The notes below the pieces were generated by a model. That model was not told the DNA's origin, made no database searches, and was given only the letters and a program-made list of their open reading frames with translations. A program made the position numbers and the translations under genes. Below are positions 23,972-32,586 of a stretch of 64,000 nt of DNA, piece after piece. Origin of the DNA: Deinococcus cellulosilyticus NBRC 106333 = KACC 11606 (GTDB lineage Bacteria; Deinococcota; Deinococci; Deinococcales; Deinococcaceae); assembly GCF_007990775.1 (NCBI RefSeq), contig NZ_BJXB01000025.1, positions 23,549 to 87,548 of the forward strand, read 5' to 3'. Every line of letters begins with the position of its first letter. Within the stretch, counting starts at the first letter, position 1.

Positions 23972-24175
23972 ATGAACCTAGGCCCCGGTGAAATCATTCT
24001 GATTCTGATCGCCGTGCTGCTGATCTTCGGACCCAAGAAACTGCCTGAGCTGGGCAAGAGTCTGGGACAGGGCATCCGCGAGTTCAAAAAAGGCACCAAA
24101 GAGATGCGCGACGATCTCGAAGCCAGCTTCAAAGACGAGCCCGAAGCACCCAAAGAAGCACCCAAGAGCATTTAA
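23972..24175 (+). CDS. tatA: Twin-arginine translocase subunit TatA
   Basis: 67 residues: one N-terminal membrane helix (LGPGEIILILIAVLLIFGP), the FGPKKLPELG hinge, an amphipathic helix and an acidic tail. Forms the pore-building part of the Tat export system; tatC is at 25730 and a Tat-dependent substrate (dctP, 27886) is close. AGGAGG 5 nt before the ATG. No tatB was seen, as in many non-proteobacteria. Confidence 0.95.
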   Translation: MNLGPGEIILILIAVLLIFGPKKLPELGKSLGQGIREFKKGTKEMRDDLEASFKDEPEAPKEAPKSI

Positions 24176-24195
24176 ACAACTTCAGCACACATTTT

Positions 24196-24231
24196 CAGGT
24201 GGTCTGTCCTTTCGGGACAAACCACCTGTTT
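24196..24231 (+). terminator. Terminator after tatA
   Basis: Long stem CAGGTGGT(C)TGTCC/GGGACA(A)ACCACCTG with TTTC loop followed by TTTCTGT. Confidence 0.75.
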
Positions 24232-24251
24232 CTGTGCCTGTACTGTGAGAC

Positions 24252-25382
24252 ATGAGACCCGATTTTTCGCAGTACCCCTTCCTTGTGGCCTGGGAGATGA
24301 CCCACGCCTGCCTGATGGCCTGCAAGCACTGCCGCGCCTCCGCAGAAAAAAATCCTCTGCTGGGAGAACTCAGCACCGAGCAGGGAAAACAGCTTCTGGA
24401 CGAACTTGCCACCTACACCCCCAGACCCCTGGTCCTGATGACCGGAGGGGACCCCCTGCAAAGGGAAGATGTTTTTGAACTTCTGGAACACGCCAGAACG
24501 CTGGACCTCAAGATCGGTTTCACCCCTGCAGCCTCGGTGGCCCTCACCAGAGACGCCATTGTGAAACTCAAAGAAGCAGGAGTCACCCGACTGGCCCTGT
24601 CTCTGGATGCCGCCAGTGCAGAGTTGCACGATGCCTTCCGGGGAGAGCCTGGAACATTTGACCGCACCATCCAGGCCCTGGAGTGGGCCAGGGAAATTGG
24701 ACTTCCCACCCAGATCAACACCACCGTCACCCGCAACAACAGCGAGGACATCAAGCAACTTCCAGCCCTGCTGGAGGAAAAAGGCGTGGTGTTGTGGAGT
24801 GTGTTCTACCTGGTCCCGGTGGGCAGGGGCCAGATCCTCAAGCAACTCACCTCCCATCAATTTGAAGACCACCTGCACTGGCTCTACAACCTGTCTTTGA
24901 CCTCCAGTTTCCATGTGAAAACCACCGAGGCCCACCACTTCAGACGGGTGGTGATGCAGGAAAGGGCAAAACAGGCCCAGAAAGACCATGCCCTTGCAGC
25001 AGGAGAAAGCCTGCACCAGGGCTACTTCAAAGACGGCATGGAACACTCCCGCATCGGTGTCAGTGACGGGAACGGTTTTGTGTTCATCAGTTGCACGGGG
25101 AATGTCTCCCCTTCCGGTTTCCTGCCCCTGACCGCCGGGAACGTCAAACAGACCAGCCTGAAGGAAATTTATCAGGACAGCCTGCTCTTCCGTGAACTCC
25201 GGCAAAAGGACCTCCTGAAAGGCAAATGCGGCTTCTGCGAGTTCAAACAGATCTGTGGGGGCTCAAGGGCCAGGGCGTGGGCGGAAACTGGAGACCACAT
25301 GGCGGCGGAGCCCCGGTGCAGTTATGTGCCACCTGCGTTTCTGAACAGGGCCGGGGCCCGGGGGCCGAGAGTCGAGGGCTGA
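24252..25382 (+). CDS. Radical SAM / SPASM protein
   Basis: 376 residues. N-terminal CLMACKHC (CxxxCxxC, residues 20-27) binds the radical-SAM [4Fe-4S] cluster; MTGGDPL follows at the GGE-like position. The C-terminal SPASM region has CTGNVSPSGFLP and CGFCEFKQICGGSRARA plus a last Cys near the end, for auxiliary clusters. This type resembles AhbD/NirJ-like heme-pathway enzymes and peptide-modifying radical SAM proteins; no precursor peptide is visible beside it, so the substrate stays open. TACTGT 5 nt before the ATG. Confidence 0.88.
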   Translation: MRPDFSQYPFLVAWEMTHACLMACKHCRASAEKNPLLGELSTEQGKQLLDELATYTPRPLVLMTGGDPLQREDVFELLEHARTLDLKIGFTPAASVALTRDAIVKLKEAGVTRLALSLDAASAELHDAFRGEPGTFDRTIQALEWAREIGLPTQINTTVTRNNSEDIKQLPALLEEKGVVLWSVFYLVPVGRGQILKQLTSHQFEDHLHWLYNLSLTSSFHVKTTEAHHFRRVVMQERAKQAQKDHALAAGESLHQGYFKDGMEHSRIGVSDGNGFVFISCTGNVSPSGFLPLTAGNVKQTSLKEIYQDSLLFRELRQKDLLKGKCGFCEFKQICGGSRARAWAETGDHMAAEPRCSYVPPAFLNRAGARGPRVEG

Positions 25383-25729
25383 AAGAGCCCTACTGCCTTG
25401 TGGGATGCTGCGCATCCACAAGGGGGTTGCTGAGGGTTTAGATCCCCCCGCGCATCGCTACTCTGCGGTCCCCCCTTGAGTAAGGGGTTGGTGAAAAACA
25501 AGAAGGACGCTATGCCAGACGCACATCAAGTCTCCCTTAACAAGGGGGACAGCCCTGTAGGGGCGAGGCGTGCTGAGAGACCAGGATGCGGTCTCTCGTT
25601 TAGCACAAGACAGCGTGCCTCGCCCTGTGAAGGGCAGGGGGATCTGGCCCCAGCAACCTCAAACGCCCACGGCAATTCGTTCCTCAGGCAGACCTTCCTC
25701 TTATCTTTCTCCGGTACACTGTTACTAGC
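25383..25729. other. Repeat-rich non-coding gap before tatC
   Basis: Contains a GCCGAGAG-type tract at the end of the radical SAM gene, a hairpin with CTTGTGG/CCACAAG near 25398-25422, the MITE-like element at 25441-25644 and the tatC promoter (TACACT at 25715-25720). No gene. Confidence 0.65.
25441..25644. repeat. MITE-like element with GATCCCCC terminal inverted repeats
   Basis: GATCCCCC at 25441-25448 and GGGGGATC at 25637-25644 bound a 204-bp block made of nested inverted repeats: CCCCTT/AAGGGG twice, and GGGCGAGGC/GCCTCGCCC enclosing GTGCT/AGCAC and GAGAGACC/GGTCTCTC. No open frame. Probably a non-autonomous mobile or small dispersed repeat; other copies must be sought in the genome. 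Confidence 0.5.
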
Positions 25730-26494
25730 ATGACCAAGACCAACGCTAACGCTGAAGCCCCCCTGCTTGAACACCTCGAAGAGTTGCGCATTCGCATCTT
25801 CTGGGCGCTCGGGCTGTGGATTGTGGGTTCGGGGGTGGCCTGGAATTACCGGGCGAAGATCATCGACTTCCTGCAGTACCCCCTGGAGTTCACCAAAACC
25901 AGCAGCAACCTGATGGTCACGCAGGTGACCGATCAGCTGTTCATGAGTTTCTCGATTGCGATGTGGGGCGGTCTGGTGCTGTCCTTTCCGTTCATTTTGC
26001 ATCAGGTCTGGCTGTTTGTGGCGCCGGGCCTGTATGACAACGAGCGGAAGTGGGCCATTCCCATGATCCTGTGGGCCTTGCTGGCGTTTCTGTCTGGCAC
26101 AGCCTTCTGCTATTTTGTGTTCCTTCCCAAAGCGCTGCCTTTCATGATTGACTTCCTGGGTGCAGGGCTGGATGTGTCTTTTGTGGTGAACCTGAACCTG
26201 GGGCAGTACATCGGGCAGATGCTGTCTTACCTGCTGACTTTCGGTCTGGCCTTTGAACTCCCGATTCTGGCTTTTGTGCTGGCCCGACTGGGAATTGTGA
26301 CCCACCAGCTTCTGGGAAGCTGGCGCAGGTATGCGGTGGTGGTTTTGATGATTCTTTCGGCCATCATCACCCCAACCCCTGACCCCGTGAACATGATGAT
26401 GCTGGCTGGACCCCTGTATGTGCTCTATGAACTCGGCATCCTGCTTGCTAGAATGGGGACACCCAAAACCCAAGAGAACGCACTGGAACAGTAA
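25730..26494 (+). CDS. tatC: Twin-arginine translocase subunit TatC
   Basis: Receptor for twin-arginine signal peptides. 254 residues with six membrane segments. Family motifs: HLEELRIRIFWAL at the N-terminus and ALLAFLSGTAFCYFVFLPKALPF in the middle, AIITPTPDPVNM near the end. TACACT is 9 nt before the ATG, so the mRNA may be leaderless. tatA lies 1.5 kb upstream in the same direction, separated by a radical SAM gene and a repeat. Confidence 0.95.
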   Translation: MTKTNANAEAPLLEHLEELRIRIFWALGLWIVGSGVAWNYRAKIIDFLQYPLEFTKTSSNLMVTQVTDQLFMSFSIAMWGGLVLSFPFILHQVWLFVAPGLYDNERKWAIPMILWALLAFLSGTAFCYFVFLPKALPFMIDFLGAGLDVSFVVNLNLGQYIGQMLSYLLTFGLAFELPILAFVLARLGIVTHQLLGSWRRYAVVVLMILSAIITPTPDPVNMMMLAGPLYVLYELGILLARMGTPKTQENALEQ

Positions 26495-26545
26495 TTTTAT
26501 ATTTCTAAAGATCGTACAGAAACATTAAGTTTGTGTACACAGTAC

Positions 26546-26581
26546 GTCTAATTTTTCGTGCTCCTGAGCGGAAAATTAGAC
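26546..26581. promoter_or_regulatory. Inverted repeat upstream of the DAHP synthase gene
   Basis: GTCTAATTTT at 26546-26555 and AAAATTAGAC at 26572-26581, perfect over 10 bp with a 16-nt loop. It stands 68 nt before the gene and could be an operator for an aromatic amino-acid regulator or the base of an attenuator. It may equally end tatC transcription on the + strand. Inference only. Confidence 0.5.
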
Positions 26582-26649
26582 ATCTTTGTATAGAACTTGT
26601 TTAGTGCACTTGCTACCTTGTGATGAACCACAGACATAGACTGATCCGC

Positions 26650-27729
26650 ATGGACGAGATCAAAGCTCTACGCGCAGAGATCGATGAAATCAATCTGCAG
26701 ATTCTGGACCTCCTCTCCAGACGTGCAGAAGTCGTGATCAAAATCGGTGAAGCACAATCCCAACAGGGCCTGTCGCACTACGACCCGGCCCGTGAAGAAC
26801 AGATGCTGAAAGACCTCAGCAAAGCCAACAAAGGCCCCTACCCCGAAGCCACCATCAAGAAACTCTTCAAGGAGATCTTCAAGGCCAGCCTTGACCTCGA
26901 AGAGCAGCAGGACAAGAAGGTGCTCTTGGTGTCCCGCAAGACCAAGAAAGACGACACCATCGTCCAGATTGGCGACCTGCAGGTCGGCGGTGGCAATGCC
27001 CCCTTCCTGATCGCTGGACCCTGCTCCATCGAGTCCGAAGAGCAGATGGACAGCACGGCAGAATACCTCGCTGGATACGGCATCAAAATCCTGCGTGGCG
27101 GTGCCTACAAGCCCCGCACCAGCCCTTACGGCTTCCAGGGCATGGGTGTGGATGGCCTGATTCTGGGCAGCCGGGCTTCCCGCGCCAATGGCCAGTACTT
27201 CGTCACCGAAGTGATGGACACCCGAGATGTGGAGATCGTTGCCGAGTACGCTGACGTCCTGCAGATCGGTGCCCGCAACATGCACAACTTCGCCCTGCTT
27301 CGTGAAGTCGGCAAGGCGAAAAAGCCCGTGCTGCTCAAGCGTGGCCTGAGCGCCACCATGGAAGAATGGCTGTACGCCGCCGAGTACATCCTCTCCGAGG
27401 GGAACCCCAACGTGATCCTCTGTGAGCGCGGCATCCGCACCTATGAAAAATGGACCCGCAACACCCTGGACCTCAGCGCTGTGGCCCTTGCCAAGCAGGA
27501 AACCCACCTGCCTGTGGTGGTGGATGTGACCCACGCAGCAGGCCGCCGTGACCTCCTGATTCCTCTGGCCAAAGCAGCCCTTGCCTGCGGCGCAGACGGC
27601 ATCCATGTGGAAGTGCATCCCAGCCCCGCAACAGCGCTGAGCGACAACGAACAGCAACTGGACTTCGCTGCCTTCAAGAAATTCTATGAAGCTTTAGAGC
27701 CCCAGCTCAAAGTGCCTGCCCACGTCTGA
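26650..27729 (+). CDS. aroA: Bifunctional chorismate mutase / DAHP synthase
   Basis: Entry enzyme of the shikimate pathway (AroA(G) type): the N-terminal AroQ chorismate mutase (about residues 1-85, EIDEINLQILDLLSRRAEVVIKIG) senses products and controls the C-terminal KDO8P-like DAHP synthase (about 110-345; AGPCSIES, KPRTSPYGFQG, VDVTHAAGRRD). Closely resembles the B. subtilis AroA layout. 359 residues from the ATG at 26650 (MDEIKALRAE); in-frame starts at 26620 (GTG) and 26623 (ATG) would add 9-10 residues. Confidence 0.93.
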   Translation: MDEIKALRAEIDEINLQILDLLSRRAEVVIKIGEAQSQQGLSHYDPAREEQMLKDLSKANKGPYPEATIKKLFKEIFKASLDLEEQQDKKVLLVSRKTKKDDTIVQIGDLQVGGGNAPFLIAGPCSIESEEQMDSTAEYLAGYGIKILRGGAYKPRTSPYGFQGMGVDGLILGSRASRANGQYFVTEVMDTRDVEIVAEYADVLQIGARNMHNFALLREVGKAKKPVLLKRGLSATMEEWLYAAEYILSEGNPNVILCERGIRTYEKWTRNTLDLSAVALAKQETHLPVVVDVTHAAGRRDLLIPLAKAALACGADGIHVEVHPSPATALSDNEQQLDFAAFKKFYEALEPQLKVPAHV

Positions 27730-27748
27730 AATTCAGCCTGAACACCAG

Positions 27749-27775
27749 ATCCCCGGTTCAAACCCGGGGATTTTT
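27749..27775 (+). terminator. Terminator after DAHP synthase
   Basis: ATCCCCGG/CCGGGGAT stem, 7-nt loop, then five T. Confidence 0.9.
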
Positions 27776-27885
27776 CAATGCATGAAACCCCTGACCTCTG
27801 ACCTGCTGCGGGTTCTTGTCTCTCCTGAGAATTTGGTTATAATTGCACTTGTACATCAAAGCACAATTCAAACGAGGGGGAAGAG

Positions 27886-28974
27886 ATGAAACGTCGGGAT
27901 TTCCTCAAAAAAGCAGGCATTGCAGGTGCTGCGGCAGCGGCCAGTTCTACCTTTGGGACGGTCCATGCCCAGACCAGCCCCACCATTCGCTGGCGTCTGG
28001 TCTCCAGTTTTCCCAAGAGCCTGGACACCATTTTCGGCGCTGCAGACATGCTGGCGGATCGGGTCAAAGAGCTCACCGATGGCAAATTTCAGATCAAAAC
28101 CTTTGCCGCAGGTGAAGTGGTTCCAGGACTGCAGGTGCTTGATGCCGTGCAGGCAGGCACTGTAGAAGTGGGGCACACCGCTGGGTATTACTTTGTGGGG
28201 AAAAGCCCCACCCTGGCCTTTGACACTGCGGTTCCTTTCGGCCTGACAGCACGCCAGCAGAACGCCTGGCTGTACCACGGGGGCGGTCTGGAACTGATGC
28301 GCGACGTGTATGCAGACTTCAAGTGCATCAACTTCCCTGGTGGAAACACCGGAGCCCAGATGGGGGGATGGTTCAAGAAGGAAGTCAAAGGCGTGGCAGA
28401 CCTCAAAGGCCTGAAGATGCGAATTCCCGGTCTGGGTGGACAGGTGATGGCCCGTCTGGGTGCCGTTCCCCAGACCATTGCTGGAGGCGACATCTACCCT
28501 GCCCTGGAACGTGGAACCATCGATGCCACCGAATGGGTCGGACCCTACGATGACGAGAAACTGGGCTTCTACAAGATCGCCAAGTACTATTACTACCCCG
28601 GCTTCTGGGAGGCAGGCCCCGGACTGTCCTTCATTGTCAACACCGACGAATGGAAGAAGTTGCCCAAAGCCTACCAGCTTGCCTTTGAGGTCGCAGCAGC
28701 AGAAGCCAACGTGCACATGCTGGCCAAGTACGACGCCCTGAACCCCGCAGCCCTGCAACGCCTGACCCAGAAGGGCGTGAAGCTGCGCAAATACTCCAAC
28801 GCCATTCTGGACGCCGCCCTGAAAGCCTCTCTCGACCTGTACGACGATGAGGCCGCCAAGGACGCCAAGTACAAGAAGGTCTACACCCAGTGGAAGAAGT
28901 TCCGCGCCGACTCGTACCGCTGGTCTGCCACCACGGACCTCGGGTTTGAGCAGTATGCGTTCCTGAAGAAGTAG
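27886..28974 (+). CDS. dctP: TRAP transporter substrate-binding protein (DctP family), Tat-exported
   Basis: 362 residues. Periplasmic solute receptor of a tripartite ATP-independent transporter, likely for a carboxylate or keto acid. The N-terminus MKRRDFLKKAGIAG has the twin-arginine motif followed by a hydrophobic stretch, so folded export via TatAC (nearby) is expected. DctP features: RIPGLGGQVMARLG, the GGDIYPALERGTIDATEW segment with the ligand-binding Arg region. GA-rich Shine-Dalgarno before the ATG. The membrane subunits are encoded convergently at 29032-30971. Confidence 0.92.
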   Translation: MKRRDFLKKAGIAGAAAAASSTFGTVHAQTSPTIRWRLVSSFPKSLDTIFGAADMLADRVKELTDGKFQIKTFAAGEVVPGLQVLDAVQAGTVEVGHTAGYYFVGKSPTLAFDTAVPFGLTARQQNAWLYHGGGLELMRDVYADFKCINFPGGNTGAQMGGWFKKEVKGVADLKGLKMRIPGLGGQVMARLGAVPQTIAGGDIYPALERGTIDATEWVGPYDDEKLGFYKIAKYYYYPGFWEAGPGLSFIVNTDEWKKLPKAYQLAFEVAAAEANVHMLAKYDALNPAALQRLTQKGVKLRKYSNAILDAALKASLDLYDDEAAKDAKYKKVYTQWKKFRADSYRWSATTDLGFEQYAFLKK

Positions 28975-28989
28975 AACACGACAAATGTA

Positions 28990-29015
28990 GGGGCGCAGCG
29001 TGCTGCGCCCCTTTT
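28990..29015 (+). terminator. Terminator after dctP built from a dispersed repeat
   Basis: GGGGCGCAGC/GCTGCGCCCC with a 2-nt loop, then TTTTC. The unit TGTAGGGGCG is shared with sequences at 25556 and 32025. Confidence 0.8.
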
Positions 29016-29031
29016 CTTTGCTGTGACTGAT

Positions 29032-30357
29032 CTACTGCAGCCAGCGGGTCACCAGCGCTGGGAAGGCAATCAGGAGGCCCACCATGATGATCTGGATGAT
29101 CACAAAGGGCAGGGCGCCCCAGTAGATGTCTGTGGTCTTGATGGATTTGGGGGCCACACTGCGCAGGTAAAAGAGGGCAAATCCAAAAGGTGGGTGCATG
29201 AAACTGGTCTGCAGGTTCACCCCGATCAGGACCCCGAAGTAGTAGGGGTTGATGCCCAGAGATTCCATGACGGGTTTGAGCAACGGAATCACGATGAAGG
29301 CAATTTCGAAGAAATCGAGGAAGAAGGCCAGCAGGAAAATAAAGATGTTCACGAAGATCAGGAAGCCGATCTGGCCTCCGGGAATGCTGGTCATCAGGGA
29401 ATCCACCCAGTCAGAGCCGTACACGCCCTGGAAGACCAGACTGAACACTGTAGATCCCAGCAGGATGAACACCACAAAAGTGGTCAGGGTGGCGGTCTGC
29501 TGCATGGCCTGCCAGAGCAGTTTGTAGGTCAATCTGCGGTTGGCCATGGCAAGAATGATGGCTCCCACTGCACCCATGGCTCCCCCTTCGGTGGGGGTGG
29601 CCAGACCGAAGAAGATGGTGCCGAGCACCAGAAAGATCAGAACCAGAGGGGGCACCATCACCCTGAGGGCCTGCAGAAACAGGGCCATGCCGCGCACCTT
29701 CCGGGCCTCTTCAGGGAGGGCAGGAGCACTTTTGGGATTCACGATGGTCATGATGAGCACATAAAGCACATACATCCCGGTGAGGATCAGACCAGGGACC
29801 AGAGCGCCACGGTACATGTCTCCTACCGAGGCCCCGAGCTGGTCGGCCATCACAATCAGGACCAGACTCGGAGGGATGATCTGGGCCAGGGTTCCTGAAG
29901 CTGCAATGACCCCTGTGGCCAGCCTTGGAGAGTAACCATACCGCATCATGATCGGCAGAGAGATCAGACCCATGGCAATCACGGAAGCGGCCACCACCCC
30001 TGTGGTTGCAGCCAGCAGGGCACCCACAAAGATCACAGCGTATGCCAGCCCTCCACGGGCCTTGCCAAACAGCTGACCCATGGTGTCCAGAAGCTCCTCG
30101 GCCATGCCAGAGCGCTCCAGAATCAGGCCCATGAAGGTGAAAAAGGGAATCGCCAGCAAAGTCTGGTTGAACATGGTCCCGGTGATGCGCAGGGGCAGAC
30201 CACTCAAGAAATTCCAGTTGAAGACCCCCATCTCCACACCGATGAATCCGAACAGCAGACCCACTGCACCAATGGAGAAAGCCACCGGGTAACCCAGCAG
30301 CAGAAACACAATCAGGCTGACAAACATCGCTGGAGGAAGCAAAGCTGCCCAGTCCAT
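29032..30357 (-). CDS. dctM: TRAP transporter large permease DctM
   Basis: 441 residues, 12-13 predicted membrane segments with the DctM core (LLAATTGVVAASVIAMGLISLPIM, PPSLVLIVMA). Carries the sodium- and substrate-translocating elevator domain. Its ATG overlaps the dctQ stop (TGATG), so the two are coupled. It ends 57 nt from the convergent d ctP gene. Confidence 0.93.
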   Translation of the reverse strand: MDWAALLPPAMFVSLIVFLLLGYPVAFSIGAVGLLFGFIGVEMGVFNWNFLSGLPLRITGTMFNQTLLAIPFFTFMGLILERSGMAEELLDTMGQLFGKARGGLAYAVIFVGALLAATTGVVAASVIAMGLISLPIMMRYGYSPRLATGVIAASGTLAQIIPPSLVLIVMADQLGASVGDMYRGALVPGLILTGMYVLYVLIMTIVNPKSAPALPEEARKVRGMALFLQALRVMVPPLVLIFLVLGTIFFGLATPTEGGAMGAVGAIILAMANRRLTYKLLWQAMQQTATLTTFVVFILLGSTVFSLVFQGVYGSDWVDSLMTSIPGGQIGFLIFVNIFIFLLAFFLDFFEIAFIVIPLLKPVMESLGINPYYFGVLIGVNLQTSFMHPPFGFALFYLRSVAPKSIKTTDIYWGALPFVIIQIIMVGLLIAFPALVTRWLQ

Positions 30358-30971
30358 CAGACCACCTCTCCTTCAGCTTCTTCATGGTCGTTTTTGAATT
30401 TGTATTTGCCTGCCAGGAAAGCTGCATTCTTGATGGCTTCAGAAAGGGCCTGCAACACCAGCAGAGCAAAACCCACTGGAATCATCAATTTGATGGGCCA
30501 CCTGGGAAGACCTCCGGCGTCTGAAGACATCTCACGGATGTGATAAGACTCGACGAGTTGCGGCCAGGAGAAATACACGATGCAAAACGCTGTGGGAAGC
30601 AAAAACAGCAGGCTTCCCACCAGGTTGAGAATCGCTTTGGTGCGCGGAGAATACCTTGTATAAAGCAGGTCCACCCGCACGTGGCGGTTGTAAAGCAGGG
30701 TGTAACCTCCCATCAGCAGAAACACGATGGAGAACATGTAGCTCTGGGCTTCCAGCCAACGATTTGCGTACGTAATATAGAACTTCTGCACCCAGTAGAA
30801 GAAACTGCCTTCTACTGAAGCCCAGGCTGCAGGGATCAAGAAGATGATCTTTCTGATGACTGCATTTCCTGCGCCCACAATTACAGCAAGCAAAATCAAC
30901 CAGAGGAAAATCCGTCCCATCCATTCGTTGATGAAGTCGATCACCACGGAAATACGCAACAGTACTGCCAT
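30357..30971 (-). CDS. dctQ: TRAP transporter small permease DctQ
   Basis: 204 residues with four membrane segments and the HVRVDLLYTRYSPRTKAILNL motif typical of DctQ. Scaffold for DctM. C-terminal tail is strongly charged (NDHEEAEGE). Cotranscribed with dctM; the partner receptor dctP is transcribed toward it. Confidence 0.9.
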   Translation of the reverse strand: MAVLLRISVVIDFINEWMGRIFLWLILLAVIVGAGNAVIRKIIFLIPAAWASVEGSFFYWVQKFYITYANRWLEAQSYMFSIVFLLMGGYTLLYNRHVRVDLLYTRYSPRTKAILNLVGSLLFLLPTAFCIVYFSWPQLVESYHIREMSSDAGGLPRWPIKLMIPVGFALLVLQALSEAIKNAAFLAGKYKFKNDHEEAEGEVV

Positions 30972-31068
30972 TCCCCCTCCTCTACCTCAGTTGTGCAAGT
31001 TTTCTCATTCTATGCACATGCGGATAAGGCGTCAATGACAGTGTTTTTGAATTTGAGGATGAAAACGC

Positions 31069-31971
31069 TCAGGCCGGAAAGAACATCACGCTCAGGGTGA
31101 TCAGGCCCAGAGAGAGCACCGTGGAGAGGACCACGGTCCGCACAATGACATTGACGTCTCCGCCGACTTCCACGGCCACCACGAAGGTGGTCACGGCGGC
31201 AGGCATCATGGCCCCGAGCATCATCACGGCCAGATCCAGGCCCCTGAGCCCCAGCAAAACGCAAACCAGATAGGTGATCACCCCACCCCCCAGAAAACGC
31301 AGGATCGAGGTGCGAACGGCCACCATGTCGATGGTCCAGATCCAGGACCTGTAAGTCTGCATACCCAGGGTCAGCAGCATGAGGGGAAGCGCGGTGTCTG
31401 CCAGAAGCTGCACTCCCCTGTCCATGAACACAGGCACATCCCAGTTCAAAACATTGAACAGAATGCCCAGCAGTGCAGCAGGAATGGGAGGCATCATCAG
31501 GGTGCGTTTGATGTTCTCTTTGACGTTGCGGGTCCCCGCAAGCAGCATCGGAGACCCGATGTACATCACGATGATGGACACCACAAAAAGCACCATCCCC
31601 CGCTCCAGACCGGCCTGACCGTAAGCAAAAAGGGCAATGGGCAACCCCATGTTCCCCGAATTCCCGAACAGGGCCGCAGCCACCACAGATCGGGATTGCA
31701 CTTTTGGGAGATCTCTGGTGGACAGGTAGGTTACCCCACCCAGAACGAGCAGGTAAAGCAGGTAACCAATGGTCAGGCTCACCGTCAGGTTCAGGGGAAT
31801 CTCTGCCTTGCGGATGGACTGGAAGACCACCGCTGGAATCCCGGCATACAGGGTCACACGGGCCAGGGTGGAGATGTCCAGCCCTTTAAAACACCGTGCC
31901 AGAAGCGCCCCGATTCCAATCAGGATGAAAACGGGAAGCACAGCGTTCAAGGCGGTCAGGAAGGCACCCAA
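31069..31971 (-). CDS. AEC family transporter
   Basis: 300 residues, about ten membrane segments in two inverted repeats, with the family's FGNSGNMGLPIA helix break and the PAAVTTFVVA region. AEC (auxin efflux carrier) proteins export or import organic acids such as malate or malonate; the substrate is unknown. The start is TTG at 31971, with TATATT 9 nt upstream on the minus strand. Confidence 0.85.
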   Translation of the reverse strand: MGAFLTALNAVLPVFILIGIGALLARCFKGLDISTLARVTLYAGIPAVVFQSIRKAEIPLNLTVSLTIGYLLYLLVLGGVTYLSTRDLPKVQSRSVVAAALFGNSGNMGLPIALFAYGQAGLERGMVLFVVSIIVMYIGSPMLLAGTRNVKENIKRTLMMPPIPAALLGILFNVLNWDVPVFMDRGVQLLADTALPLMLLTLGMQTYRSWIWTIDMVAVRTSILRFLGGGVITYLVCVLLGLRGLDLAVMMLGAMMPAAVTTFVVAVEVGGDVNVIVRTVVLSTVLSLGLITLSVMFFPA

Positions 31972-32024
31972 AGTTTTTTCAATATACCTTATGGAGGTCG
32001 GGGGTCAGCCAAGGACAGAAGGCA

Positions 32025-32050
32025 GATGTAGGGGCGTAGCACGCTACGCC
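32025..32050. repeat. Short dispersed repeat TGTAGGGGCGTAGC..GCTACGCCC
   Basis: Hairpin GGGCGTAGC/GCTACGCCC with a 2-nt loop. The same unit with other stem bases lies at 28986-29011 and begins at 25556, so the paired arms vary together. Confidence 0.6.
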
Positions 32051-32079
32051 CTCAAAAGACAGCCACTCCCCCACCCATC

Positions 32080-32107
32080 AAAAATCCCCCACCCGGAGGT
32101 GAGGGAT
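32080..32107 (-). terminator. Terminator of the 141-residue coiled-coil protein gene
   Basis: Minus strand: ATCCCTCACC/GGGTGGGGGAT stem followed by TTTTT. Confidence 0.85.
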
Positions 32108-32134
32108 CTCGTGTCAAAGTGTCAGCCCTGTGGC

Positions 32135-32560
32135 TTATTGGGGCTTGTTGCTGTCGTCAGACTTGCTGACATCCACAGTGCCACCAGGGTTCTGGGTGCC
32201 AGAATCTGCGGCGCTCTGGGGGGTGTAGGTGGCTCCGGTGCTTCCGGCTTCGGCCTGGATGGCGGCTTCGGCTTCCTGGGCAGCTTCGGGGTTGGTCTGT
32301 CCAATTTCGCGCAGTTCTTCTTCCTTCTGGGCGATTTCGGCTTCAATGCGGCGCACTTCGGCGAAGAATTCACCGGTGCCTTCCAGGGTGTTGGAGTTGA
32401 ACACCTGTTTGCCAAGTTTGGTGTAAGTGGCTTCCAGATCGCGGTTCAGCTGGAAAATGTCATAACGAAGCTTGGTGTACTGGGCAGCCTCCTTGCCTTT
32501 GGTGTTGGCAATGTCCAGCGCGTTTTTCAGTCCTTTGGCGAGATTGTCAAGAAAAGACAT
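32135..32560 (-). CDS. Coiled-coil protein, unknown
   Basis: 141 residues. An N-terminal amphipathic part (MSFLDNLAKGLKNALDIANTK), a central coiled coil (about residues 30-90, ending AQKEEELREIG) and a disordered Ala/Gln/Ser-rich tail. The N-terminal layout recalls zinc-ribbon-less YtxH/zf-like envelope or stress proteins but no family is assigned. AGGAGGT 5-7 nt before the ATG and its own terminator mark it as a real monocistronic gene. Confidence 0.75.
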   Translation of the reverse strand: MSFLDNLAKGLKNALDIANTKGKEAAQYTKLRYDIFQLNRDLEATYTKLGKQVFNSNTLEGTGEFFAEVRRIEAEIAQKEEELREIGQTNPEAAQEAEAAIQAEAGSTGATYTPQSAADSGTQNPGGTVDVSKSDDSNKPQ

Positions 32561-32586
32561 GTGTTACCTCCTGTTTCAATCTAGTA

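Noticed and set aside
24252..25382. RiPP cluster around the radical SAM/SPASM gene.
   Set aside because: No short precursor ORF, peptidase or transporter is adjacent in the same orientation.
25441..25644. CRISPR array.
   Set aside because: The repeats are nested inverted arms, not regularly spaced direct repeats, and no cas gene is near.
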